Source: an uncultured Mucilaginibacter sp. (GTDB lineage: Bacteria; Bacteroidota; Bacteroidia; Sphingobacteriales; Sphingobacteriaceae). Taken from it: DNA of 55,515 nucleotides. Positions within the stretch are counted from its first letter, which is position 1. Every line of letters begins with the position of its first letter. The translations under genes and the position numbers were made by a program. Below are positions 25,899-33,372 of the stretch, in pieces. The notes below the pieces were generated by a model, which saw nothing but the letters and a program-made list of their open reading frames with translations, was not told where the DNA came from and did not search any database. The stretch spans positions 1-55,515 of the forward strand of contig CAIPDP010000066.1 in NCBI GenBank assembly GCA_903863845.1, in the 5' to 3' direction.

Positions 25899-25906
25899 TA
25901 TATTTG
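25899..25906 (+). promoter_or_regulatory. -7 promoter element TATATTTG of the candidate sRNA
   Basis: Exact TAnnTTTG match 53 bp after the kinase stop codon, with no plus-strand protein gene downstream. Transcription would begin near 25912. Confidence 0.5.
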
Positions 25907-25910
25907 TACC

Positions 25911-26033
25911 ATACAATTCGCCGTTAGGGGCTACGATGGTTCGACGCCATGTTTTGTATCCTTTCTCTTCTCATAATTTAGGTTTTATAATTGGTTATAA
26001 GAGCTCCTGCCCATCAGGAGCTCTTCTTTTTTT
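25911..26033 (+). ncRNA. Candidate small RNA of about 120 nt
   Basis: The segment is bounded by a -7 element and an unusually strong terminator. ATACAA (25911-25916) can pair with TTGTAT (25954-25959), enclosing a hairpin ATGG-TTCGACG-CCAT (25936-25950) whose 7-nt loop resembles a tRNA T-loop. A second small stem TTATAA/TTATAA follows at about 25985-26000. There is no ribosome-binding site with a credible reading frame. I do not recognise an Rfam family. The 5' part (GGGGCTACGATGGTTCGACG) superficially resembles the start of tmRNA, but no tag frame or tRNA-like 3' end is present. Confidence 0.45.
25999..26033 (+). terminator. Strong intrinsic terminator of the candidate sRNA
   Basis: A perfect 11-bp GC-rich stem (AAGAGCTCCTG at 25999-26009 with 26015-26025) and 5-nt loop CCCAT are followed by CTTTTTTT. 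Confidence 0.88.
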
Positions 26034-26108
26034 ATGCCCCAAAGGGATGTATAATGGTTGAAATGAAAATGTCGGGATGCCTTATGATTTGCATTCCCGA
26101 GCGCAAGA

Positions 26109-26140
26109 CAAAAAAGCGACCCGTTTTTAGGGCCGCTTTA
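26109..26140 (-). terminator. Intrinsic terminator of the VWA/YfbK-type gene
   Basis: AAGCG-A-CCC pairs with GGG-C-CGCTT around a GTTTTTA loop. On the minus strand the stem is followed by T6. It lies about 42 bp beyond the stop codon at 26182. Confidence 0.7.
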
Positions 26141-26181
26141 AGATTTAGGTTTAGAAATAATTTGAGGATAAGGTTCAGATC

Positions 26182-28218
26182 TTAATAATTTGCAGTTACA
26201 TAGTTGTTATAGGCGAGCGATCGGGCTATTTCAGCAATACGGACGAATTCTGCACGGTACCCATCCTCATCGCGTCCACGGGCATTGCCGGCTATCGCGA
26301 TCACCTGGTCATAATTTGAACGTTGTTTAAATTGAGAATTGCGAAGCAGCATCCCGAATTCAGCAACTGCAGAAGCAAATCTGAAATCGCTGGAACTGCT
26401 GTTAAATGAAGCCGGCTGATCTTTAACTACCGCAACAGACATTTTGCTATAATCAGATTCGGGTTGTTTGTACCTGAATTTAACCGTCATCAATTCGTTG
26501 GCATAGGGCGAAGCAGGGGTGTTTTTAGGTTGTTGGTATTTCAATGGGTCGCCGCTATTGCTGTAATCATCCGCATAACCCTGTGGCACGATCTCGTACA
26601 AGGCAGTAACGGTATGCCCCGAGCCCATATCACCAGCATCTTTCAAATCGTCGTTAAAATCTTCTTTATTCAAAAGGCGATCCTCATAGCCAACAAGGCG
26701 ATAGGCTTGCACTTTGGCCGGGTTAAATTCAACCTGCAGTTTTACGTCTTTGGCAACCATAAAAAGGGTTGCAGCATAGTCGTCGACAAGGGCCTTGGTG
26801 GCTTCACTTAAATTGTCGATGTATGCGTAGTTTCCGTTGCCCCTGTCGGCCAGAATTTCCATTTTGCTATCCTTCAGATTACCCATACCCATACCCAGGA
26901 TGGTGATCGGCACGTTACTGTACCGTTCGCGGGTAATGAGGCTTTCCATATCGGCATCACTCGATTCCCCAACATTAAAATCGCCATCTGTTGCCATAAT
27001 AATGCGGTTATTACCACCGTTGACATAGTTTTCCCTCGCGATGGCATAGGCAGTTCTGATCCCTTCTGCACCTGCTGTTGAACCGCCGGCACGCAGACGA
27101 TCGATAACGCCATTGATCATATCCCGTTCGCTGCAGGGTGTCGATTCTAATTGCACACCTACGTGGCCGGCATAGGTAACAATTGCTACCCTGTCAAAAG
27201 GGCGAAGCCGGCCGATCAGCATTTTCATAGCAGCTTTTACGAGGGGTAATTTATTGGCGCTGGCCATTGAACCGGAAATATCCAGCAGGAATACCAGGTT
27301 TGAAGGTGGCAATTGGCTGATTGCAGCTTCACGCGCTTTTAGTCCGATCCGTACCAGCCGGTGATTAGGGTTCCATGGTGCTGAAGATACTTCAGTAGTA
27401 ATAGCTACAGGTTCGTTGTTGACTGGTGCTGCCAGCTTGTATTTGAAATAATTGATCATTTCTTCGACACGAACGGCATTGGGTGGGGGCAATTTTCCGC
27501 TATTGATAAAGCGGCGAACATTGCTGTAGGAGGCAGGGTCAACATCGACCCCGAAAGTGGAGAGCGGTACATCTTTTGGATTGCTGAAGCCATTTTCATA
27601 GATCGGCTGGTAACTTTCGTTTGAACTTCCGCCAGCTGGGCGATAAGGGTGGGGTAAATGCGGTCCTCTTCTAACCAGATAATGATTGCCGTTGTTGTAT
27701 ATCTCGGGCAGACTGTTGGGACGGTACGAGTTAATGGCGGGTGCGTTGTATCCGGCACTTTGTTTTGCTTGCCCGTTTTGTGTTTTTTGGCTGCTATTGA
27801 CAGTTGGTGCAAGGTCCATCAGTTGGTTTCGGCTACCGGTGTCGTTGCTTTGGTCATTTTCGGCGTATTTCCGCTTTTCAGGTTGATATTGACTGGTGTT
27901 GTCAGAGGTATTAGTGCTTGCTGACGGATCAAGGTATACATCGAGCGTATCGGTTTTGGTAATGCTTATTGTCTTGCTTTTAAAACCTTTATAGCTGAAT
28001 ACAAGCCTGCTATTGTTGTCGGGCACATCAATGGTATAAACTCCAAAGGTGTTGGTTAATGTTCCGGGGGCTGTACTTCCGTCTATCTTTACGACCGCAC
28101 CCGGAATAGGTAATTTATCATCGCTTCCGTATACCGCGCCAGTGATATGACGGATATTGTTGCACTTGAATGCGGCGAATGCGGCGACTACTAAAGTGAT
28201 CAATATTAACTTTTTCAT
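26182..28218 (-). CDS. Exported YfbK-type von Willebrand factor A protein with CarboxypepD_reg-like domain
   Basis: This 678-residue envelope protein has a signal peptide (about 1-17), a CarboxypepD_reg-like beta domain (about 25-98, ITGAVYGSDDKLPIPGAVV), a low-complexity Asn/Ser/Gln linker, and the YfbK N-terminal region (FGVDVDPASYSNVRRFI, AVRVEEMINYF). A VWA domain follows with an intact MIDAS site (LDISGSM, then ATDGDFN), and the YfbK C-terminal region reaches the end. VWA domains bind partners through a divalent metal. It is divergent from an ECF sigma factor gene across 78 bp. The arrangement suggests it belongs to that sigma factor's regulon. Exact function unknown. Confidence 0.9.
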   Translation of the reverse strand: MKKLILITLVVAAFAAFKCNNIRHITGAVYGSDDKLPIPGAVVKIDGSTAPGTLTNTFGVYTIDVPDNNSRLVFSYKGFKSKTISITKTDTLDVYLDPSASTNTSDNTSQYQPEKRKYAENDQSNDTGSRNQLMDLAPTVNSSQKTQNGQAKQSAGYNAPAINSYRPNSLPEIYNNGNHYLVRRGPHLPHPYRPAGGSSNESYQPIYENGFSNPKDVPLSTFGVDVDPASYSNVRRFINSGKLPPPNAVRVEEMINYFKYKLAAPVNNEPVAITTEVSSAPWNPNHRLVRIGLKAREAAISQLPPSNLVFLLDISGSMASANKLPLVKAAMKMLIGRLRPFDRVAIVTYAGHVGVQLESTPCSERDMINGVIDRLRAGGSTAGAEGIRTAYAIARENYVNGGNNRIIMATDGDFNVGESSDADMESLITRERYSNVPITILGMGMGNLKDSKMEILADRGNGNYAYIDNLSEATKALVDDYAATLFMVAKDVKLQVEFNPAKVQAYRLVGYEDRLLNKEDFNDDLKDAGDMGSGHTVTALYEIVPQGYADDYSNSGDPLKYQQPKNTPASPYANELMTVKFRYKQPESDYSKMSVAVVKDQPASFNSSSSDFRFASAVAEFGMLLRNSQFKQRSNYDQVIAIAGNARGRDEDGYRAEFVRIAEIARSLAYNNYVTANY

Positions 28219-28296
28219 TTTATTGGTTTTTGTATCAGGATGCAGCTACATACAGATTTCCATAAACCGATGAAAAATTTTATTTTGTTGCCCTCA

Positions 28297-28869
28297 ATGA
28301 AGTTTTTCAAAAGGAAGGGTAAGCCTGAGAGCAGTAGTGACGAGGAGCTTTTGGCACGTTACCAAAGTAGCGGTGACCTGGCCCTGCTTGGAACTCTTTT
28401 TGAAAGATATATGCCACTTTTATACGGTGTTTGCCTAAAATACCTAAAAGACGAAGAAAGCGCGAAAGATGCCGTAATGGGTATATTTGAAGAACTGATC
28501 GTTAAAGCAAAAAAGCACGAAGTAAAGCAATTCAGAAGTTGGGTGTATGTTTTGGGCAGAAATTATTGCCTGATGCAGTTGCGCGCCGGCAAAGGACACC
28601 AGGAACTTAGTTTGGATGAAGTTATGGAATCGGTCCCTTTTTTACATCCTGAAGAAAACAACAATAAAGAAGAAGTTTTAAGTGCTTTGGAACGATGTAT
28701 GCAAAAATTAAACGATGGACAGCGACAAAGCGTTCAATTGTTTTATCTGGAGGAAAAATGTTATAAAGAGGTAGTGGAACTTACGGGTTATAGTATGAAC
28801 GATGTAAAAAGTTATTTGCAAAACGGCAGACGTAACCTGAAAATTTGTTTGGAGAAAAATCGTGAGTAA
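28297..28869 (+). CDS. ECF-type RNA polymerase sigma factor
   Basis: This 190-residue sigma-70-family protein has region 2 (SDEELLARYQSSGDLALLGTLFERYMPLLYG, then DAVMGIFEELIVK) and region 4 (LNDGQRQSVQLFYLEEKCYKEVVELTGYS, then NDVKSYLQNGRRNLKICL). I prefer the ATG at 28297 because earlier in-frame starts (28240, 28270) add residues outside the family core. Its stop overlaps the GTG of the next gene by 8 bp, so the two are translationally coupled. It probably drives transcription of envelope genes, including the divergent VWA gene. Confidence 0.92.
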   Translation: MKFFKRKGKPESSSDEELLARYQSSGDLALLGTLFERYMPLLYGVCLKYLKDEESAKDAVMGIFEELIVKAKKHEVKQFRSWVYVLGRNYCLMQLRAGKGHQELSLDEVMESVPFLHPEENNNKEEVLSALERCMQKLNDGQRQSVQLFYLEEKCYKEVVELTGYSMNDVKSYLQNGRRNLKICLEKNRE

Positions 28870-30151
28870 GCAACGGGATCAAATAGGGCAGATAAAGAAA
28901 TACACCAGCGGACAGCTGGATGCACGGGCTATGCACCAGCTGGAGCGCGAAGCACTCGACGATCCTTTCTTTTCGGATGCACTTGAAGGTTACCAGACCT
29001 CAGACGCTAAACAAGAGGCAAACCTTGCTGAATTGAATGATCGCCTGCAATTGAGAATCGAGACACCAGTTCGCCGCCTGATCCCCTGGAAACCTTTGGC
29101 AATTGCAGCTTCGATATTGATCGTGATCGGTATCGGGCTTTGGTTGATGATACCTGTGAATAAAGGAAAAAACCAGTTGGTGGCAGACAATGTAAGGCCT
29201 GCGGCGCATGACAAACAAAATATTGCCCCGGTACCTGCCAGTATACCCGGCACTATCGATTCAACAGATAAAAAACTGCGTAACACTAACGATGCCAGTC
29301 AGCAAGGCGTGCCGGCCTTGTCTGCGCCTATTGCCATTCAAAAGCAGACTTTAGCCAATAATCAAAATTCTTCACCGGCAGCTAATAAACCGCTGAAGAA
29401 TGATACATCGCTTTATGCAACTACCGTGCTGGCAAAGCCAACAGACAAACAAGCACCACCAACCACGCTGAATGAAACTTCCATAGCTCAACAGGATGTA
29501 AGCTTGGTTAAGAAAGCCAGCCAGCCGCCAATTGCCCAGGCAGACAAATCAGCCAGGCAGCAAACCTTATTGCAAAGCAAGGTTGAAGGGCTAAATGTAA
29601 GCCCTGCAAACCGGACATTGACCGGCACCGTAACGGGCTTAAATGGTACACCATTAGCAGGGGCAGTCGTTAAAATGTCCGGGACTAATTTTGGGGCAGT
29701 AACAGACGAAAACGGCCGTTTTGTGATCCACGATGTGCCGGAAAAGAAGAACCTGACCATTGGCTATATTGGTTACAGTTCGGCTAATGTCAGAATTAAT
29801 GGTGAGGATTCGGTAAATGTTAGTTTATCGCCAACGTCGCGTATGAATGCAGGCTCAAACACCGGATCAATGGACGCCCAAAGAGCAACTGACGCCCACC
29901 CCAGCCCAGGCTGGAAAGCTTTGCAAGCCTACCTGGCAAAAAATGCCACTTTGCCTGATGGGCAGATCGGGAAAGTTTATCTTTCCTTTTCGGTGGACGG
30001 CCAGGGCAATCTGAGCAATTTTAAGGTATTAAAAAGTTTAAGTGAAACAGCCGACCAAAAAGCGATCGATCTACTGGTTCATGGTCCGGGTTGGGTTGGC
30101 AATGCCGACGGTAAAGCGCATGAGGTTAAGTTGACGGTGGAGTTTAGGTAG
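28862..30151 (+). CDS. Transmembrane anti-sigma-like protein with CarboxypepD_reg and TonB_C domains
   Basis: This 429-residue protein begins at a GTG inside the end of the sigma gene. The cytoplasmic N-terminus (about 1-72, helical and charged) has the size and position of an anti-sigma domain. One membrane helix follows (about 77-96). A periplasmic linker rich in Lys, Gln, Ala and Pro (about 100-250) leads to a CarboxypepD_reg-like domain (about 255-325, TLTGTVTGLNGTPLAGAVV) and a TonB_C-like domain (about 345-429, YLSFSVDGQGNLSNFKVLKSL). The likely role is sensing an envelope state and holding the sigma factor. The anti-sigma assignment rests on context and topology, not on a recognised ZAS motif. 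Confidence 0.82.
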   Translation: MSKQRDQIGQIKKYTSGQLDARAMHQLEREALDDPFFSDALEGYQTSDAKQEANLAELNDRLQLRIETPVRRLIPWKPLAIAASILIVIGIGLWLMIPVNKGKNQLVADNVRPAAHDKQNIAPVPASIPGTIDSTDKKLRNTNDASQQGVPALSAPIAIQKQTLANNQNSSPAANKPLKNDTSLYATTVLAKPTDKQAPPTTLNETSIAQQDVSLVKKASQPPIAQADKSARQQTLLQSKVEGLNVSPANRTLTGTVTGLNGTPLAGAVVKMSGTNFGAVTDENGRFVIHDVPEKKNLTIGYIGYSSANVRINGEDSVNVSLSPTSRMNAGSNTGSMDAQRATDAHPSPGWKALQAYLAKNATLPDGQIGKVYLSFSVDGQGNLSNFKVLKSLSETADQKAIDLLVHGPGWVGNADGKAHEVKLTVEFR

Positions 30152-30181
30152 GGGTGGAAGACATGCAATATTATCAATTAG

Positions 30182-30610
30182 CTAAATTATTGCTTTTAAC
30201 TTTTTATAGGCCTTTAAATACTTGTTCAATCTTTTAAGATCTTTTCGGCGTACTTTATCCATCCTTGTTATTGTTAAATTATCTGCTAAATCATTCAATT
30301 TTACTCTGATTGCTAGCGGATTCTCAGCCACCCGATCGATGAATGCTTCATAGTCTTCGTCCTCGTTGATTTTGGTAACACATTTCAAAGCTTCTATAAC
30401 TTCATTTGAAAAACCCTCCGCAAGCAATTGATCGAAAGGCCACTCTGTGTCTTCCACAACATCATGCAGTGCACCAACAATCTTTTCATCATTTGTTTTG
30501 CCGGCATTTATAACCCTTTTAATATGTTCGATATAAGGAACACCATATTTGTCTACTACTCCCTTATGAGCCTGAGTAGCGATATCAATTGCTTTTTTTA
30601 AGGTTGCCAT
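30182..30610 (-). CDS. Small HD-domain hydrolase resembling (p)ppGpp hydrolase (MESH1/SpoT-type)
   Basis: This 142-residue single-domain protein keeps the hydrolase motifs of RelA/SpoT proteins: AHKGVVDKYGVPYIEHI, the HD pair plus ED in ALHDVVEDTEWP, and VKLNDLADNL, which supplies the last metal Asp and an Asn. It lacks any synthetase, TGS or ACT domain, so it fits a small alarmone hydrolase. Some residues between motifs differ from classical SpoT, so another nucleotide substrate is possible. It stands alone, converging on the anti-sigma-like gene. Confidence 0.8.
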   Translation of the reverse strand: MATLKKAIDIATQAHKGVVDKYGVPYIEHIKRVINAGKTNDEKIVGALHDVVEDTEWPFDQLLAEGFSNEVIEALKCVTKINEDEDYEAFIDRVAENPLAIRVKLNDLADNLTITRMDKVRRKDLKRLNKYLKAYKKLKAII

Positions 30611-30871
30611 AATTATTGTTTTAATGTCTTTTTGTTCCTTAATTTCAATAATATTTTAAAACTGCAGGCAAAGGGTCTTTTCAATCAACAATATGTCTCA
30701 ATATTAATTGCCAGCGTTATCATCAAAGGCACGTTAAATATAAAGTACAGTATATCCTGGGTATTATATTTGCCTGAGCCAAATAAATATAAGATTATTA
30801 GAAATTAAGCCGCTGAAAAAAAGAGAAAACGTAATAAAGGTGGAATATCTTATTTGCGACCCTTTCACCAC

Positions 30872-31588
30872 TCAATGTACCACCTTGTCCGCAAACGAAA
30901 ATACCTTTTGCATCACCGGCGTTGGGCGGGCCCCTATGTTTTGCCTGATGTTCAATTCTTCCTCGGCAATTTTTACGAATAGCCCATCAATGGCTTTCTG
31001 GGTGGCATAATCGGATATATCCGGATTGAGGTGTTTTACGAAGGGTATTTTGTTGTATTCTTTGGCAGCATCGCCATAGTATTTGGTGGCGCCAACTTTG
31101 TTTAAACTGGCCTGAATTACAGGTTTAAATTGTGCGGCGAGTGCAGCAGATGTGTTTGTCCTGAAGTATTGGATAGCGGCGTCTTTTGGGCCCATTAAAA
31201 TATTACTTACATCGGTTAGCGTCATTTTTTTGATGGCAGTCAGGAAAATTGGCTTGGCATCTTTAGCGGCATTTTCGGCTGCACGATTAAGCGAAAGAAT
31301 AACGTTATCACAAAGGTTTCCGAGGCCAATTTCACGCAAAGCTTTTTCTGCGTCTTTGGCTTCCGGAGGAAATACGATCTTAACTTCTGCGTCTCCCATG
31401 AAACCATTGAGGGCCGAAAGTTTATCGGTGCTTTTTGAAGTGCCTTGTTCCAGAGCCTGTTTTAAGGCTGTGCCGATCTCAGGTATTGACGGACCATCCT
31501 GAATGGTGGCTGTTGGATTGATAATGTCAAAGCTTGAAAAAGTTAAGCTAATTGTCAACAAAAACAGTATTAAGTATACTTTCTTCAT
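30872..31588 (-). CDS. Exported DUF4197 protein
   Basis: This 238-residue protein starts at ATG 31588 (MKKVYLI); an earlier in-frame start at 31699 reaches into the upstream PiT gene and lacks a signal peptide. After the signal sequence (about 1-20) the DUF4197 pattern is clear: IGTALKQALEQG, PPEAKDAEKALREIGLG, LNRAAENAAKDAKPIF, MTLTDVSNILMG, YFRTNTSAAL and the C-terminal EEELNIRQNIGARPTPVMQKVF. The domain is helical and of unknown function. It lies 32 bp after the PiT stop and may be cotranscribed. Confidence 0.9.
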   Translation of the reverse strand: MKKVYLILFLLTISLTFSSFDIINPTATIQDGPSIPEIGTALKQALEQGTSKSTDKLSALNGFMGDAEVKIVFPPEAKDAEKALREIGLGNLCDNVILSLNRAAENAAKDAKPIFLTAIKKMTLTDVSNILMGPKDAAIQYFRTNTSAALAAQFKPVIQASLNKVGATKYYGDAAKEYNKIPFVKHLNPDISDYATQKAIDGLFVKIAEEELNIRQNIGARPTPVMQKVFSFADKVVH

Positions 31589-31620
31589 GGTTGCAAAATG
31601 GATGAAATGTGAGGGTTTAT

Positions 31621-32631
31621 TTATCCTATCAATCGTAACAGGGCAAAAACACCTGCAGCTATCAACGCTGAAATAGGGATAGTTATTATCCATGCCCATA
31701 TCAGGTTAACAGTGACACCCCAGCGCACAGCTGATAATCGTTTGGTGAGTCCTACGCCAATAATCGAACCGGTAATGGTATGCGTAGTAGAAACCGGGAT
31801 GCCAAAATATTGCGTAAAAAACAAAGTGATTGCGCCGGCAGTTTCGGCACTCACACCTTCTAAAGGCGTGATCTTGGTGATCCGTGATCCCATGGTTTTT
31901 ACAATTTTCCATCCACCCGAAAGAGTACCCAATGCTATCGCCGAATAACACGCCAATGGGATCCAATTAGGCATTGCAGCACCGGAGCCAATTACTTTGG
32001 CAGCAATGAGTGCTACATAGATGATACCCATTACCTTTTGCGCATCATTACCGCCATGCGCATAACTCAACGCAGCAGATGATAATAATTGCAAACGTTT
32101 AAACCATTTTTCGGCATTTGCCGGACGCGAGTTTTTACTGAGGTGCAATACAATAATGGTAACGATATAAGCGACTACCATACCCATCAATGGAGCGAGT
32201 ACGATATAGGCGATGGTGGTTAATACCAATTTTAAATTTATGGCACTTATGCCATTGGCACCCATATACAAAGCATTGGTAATACCGGCACCGGCAAAAC
32301 CACCGATGAGTGTGTGCGACGAACTGGAAGGAATACCAAACCACCAGGTAGTAAGATTCCAGGTGATAGCTGCTATTAAACCGGCAAGTAATACCTGCAG
32401 GGTTACAAAATGCTCGTTAACTATTTTAGATACTGTTTTAGCAACGTTATGTTCTTTAACAAAAAAGAATACAATGAAATTAAATGTGGCTGCCCATAAA
32501 ACCGCCTGGAAAGGTGTTAGCACCTTAGTTGAAACAATGGTTGCTATTGAATTTGCCGCATCGTGGAAGCCATTGGTGTAATCAAACAATATAGCCAGGC
32601 CAATTACGAGTACGAGTGTGCTTGTTACCAT
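31621..32631 (-). CDS. pit: PiT-family inorganic phosphate transporter
   Basis: This 336-residue inner-membrane permease (about ten helices) imports phosphate or metal phosphate with protons. The duplicated PiT signatures are present: DYTNGFHDAANSIATIVST near the N-terminus, GGFAGAGITNA in the first half, and AHGGNDAQKVMGII plus GIPVSTTHTITGSIIGVG in the second. Length is typical of the short PiT type. It starts 9 bp after the DUF47 gene, the usual DUF47-PiT operon. A Pho-box-like element lies upstream of that operon. Confidence 0.95.
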   Translation of the reverse strand: MVTSTLVLVIGLAILFDYTNGFHDAANSIATIVSTKVLTPFQAVLWAATFNFIVFFFVKEHNVAKTVSKIVNEHFVTLQVLLAGLIAAITWNLTTWWFGIPSSSSHTLIGGFAGAGITNALYMGANGISAINLKLVLTTIAYIVLAPLMGMVVAYIVTIIVLHLSKNSRPANAEKWFKRLQLLSSAALSYAHGGNDAQKVMGIIYVALIAAKVIGSGAAMPNWIPLACYSAIALGTLSGGWKIVKTMGSRITKITPLEGVSAETAGAITLFFTQYFGIPVSTTHTITGSIIGVGLTKRLSAVRWGVTVNLIWAWIITIPISALIAAGVFALLRLIG

Positions 32632-32640
32632 GTAATCCGA

Positions 32641-33291
32641 TCAGGCGTTTTTTACTAAAATTGATTCCATCACGTTTGCAGCATCCTCGCAACGGTCGGT
32701 AGCGGTTTCAAGGGCTGAATATATCTCTTTATATTTGATTAGCCGTATCGCGTCAGTTTCGTACAGGAAGAGGTCGGCTACGGCCCGGTCAAAAACAAAG
32801 TCGGCCTGGTTTTCTACGCTGTTGATACGAATGCAGGAATCGGCAATAGCGCGAACGTTTCGTATGTCTTTCAATTCCCTAACTGCTTTTTCAAGGTCGA
32901 GACTCGCCTGGTAGATCAGATCTGATAATTTACGGATATGTTCGTTCAGATCATCGATCCGGTAAAGCAGCATTCGGTTGGCTGCGCCTTGTATATTATC
33001 GGCTACATCATCAATAGCAGTGGCAAGGGCATGAATATCTTCGCGGTCAAAAGGCGTGATAAAGTTTTTCCCAAGTTCAAGGTATATCTGGTGGGTAATT
33101 TCGTCTCCTTTGTTCTCTAGTTTGTCAATATGTTTGTAAAGCTCATCCCGCGTGCCCGAATTGGCTGAATTTACTGCTTCAACCAGGCTGCCGGCCATAG
33201 CTATCACATTATTAGCGGCTTGTTCGAATAATGGGAAAAATATTTTTTTGTCTTTTGGAACAAAATACTGGAAGATACTATTCAGAGACAT
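32641..33291 (-). CDS. DUF47-family (PhoU-like) regulator of phosphate transport
   Basis: This 216-residue all-helical protein of the DUF47/TIGR00153 family shows GTRDELYKHIDKLENKGDEITHQIYLELGKNFITPFDREDIHALA and the second repeat with DIRNVRAIADSCIRINSVENQAD. It resembles PhoU, binds metal clusters through the acidic helix faces, and typically controls the adjacent Pit transporter. It heads the operon with pit. The promoter (33338-33345) and the 11-bp direct repeats (33356-33372) lie directly upstream, within the end of the kinase gene. Confidence 0.92.
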   Translation of the reverse strand: MSLNSIFQYFVPKDKKIFFPLFEQAANNVIAMAGSLVEAVNSANSGTRDELYKHIDKLENKGDEITHQIYLELGKNFITPFDREDIHALATAIDDVADNIQGAANRMLLYRIDDLNEHIRKLSDLIYQASLDLEKAVRELKDIRNVRAIADSCIRINSVENQADFVFDRAVADLFLYETDAIRLIKYKEIYSALETATDRCEDAANVMESILVKNA

Positions 33292-33337
33292 ATTAGAAAG
33301 ATCAGTAGTCGATTACAAATCGTTTGTTAAATTTTTG

Positions 33338-33372
33338 CAAAGTTAATGTTTCCAATGTTAATTTTATGTTAA
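33338..33372 (-). promoter_or_regulatory. Promoter with Pho-box-like direct repeats upstream of DUF47-pit
   Basis: Read on the minus strand: TTAACA (33372-33367), 5 bp, TTAACA (33361-33356), 10 bp, then TAACTTTG (33345-33338), an exact -7 element. The 11-bp period is that of PhoB and PhoP boxes. The first hexamer overlaps the stop codon of the PhoR-like kinase gene. A near-identical arrangement occurs at 36493-36526. Confidence 0.65.

Larger units (their letters stand above)
25847..26181. other. Intergenic region between convergent genes holding a candidate sRNA and terminators
   Basis: This 335-bp gap has no believable protein gene. It holds a plus-strand promoter element (25899-25906), a structured segment ending in a strong plus-strand terminator (25999-26033), an additional imperfect hairpin (about 26074-26101) and a minus-strand terminator for the VWA gene (26109-26140). 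Confidence 0.7.

Noticed and set aside
21384-25996. Direct repeat TTTATAATTGGTT at 21384-21396 and 25984-25996 flanking the apbE/two-component cluster as possible attachment sites
   Set aside because: The 13-mer is AT-rich and such matches are expected by chance in 55 kb; no integrase or mobile gene is present.
25926-26040. Possible tmRNA: GGGGCTACGATGGTTCGACG resembles the tmRNA 5' end, and GCCCC occurs at 26036-26040
   Set aside because: Only about 115 nt separate the two ends, there is no tag reading frame, no tRNA-like T-arm and acceptor at the 3' end, and an intrinsic terminator lies in between. Retained only as a candidate sRNA.
25991-26185. Plus-strand frame of 64 codons downstream of the kinase
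   Set aside because: It runs through the sRNA terminator and the opposing gene's terminator, with low-complexity Arg/Phe composition at the end.
30765-30772. Plus-strand TATATTTG matching a -7 element
   Set aside because: Nothing on the plus strand follows it; the next genes are on the minus strand and there is no terminator-bounded RNA. Probably chance in AT-rich DNA.
30611-30871. Gap of 261 bp upstream of the HD hydrolase gene (minus strand)
   Set aside because: Searched for RNA genes, hairpins and minus-strand CAAAnnTA; nothing convincing.
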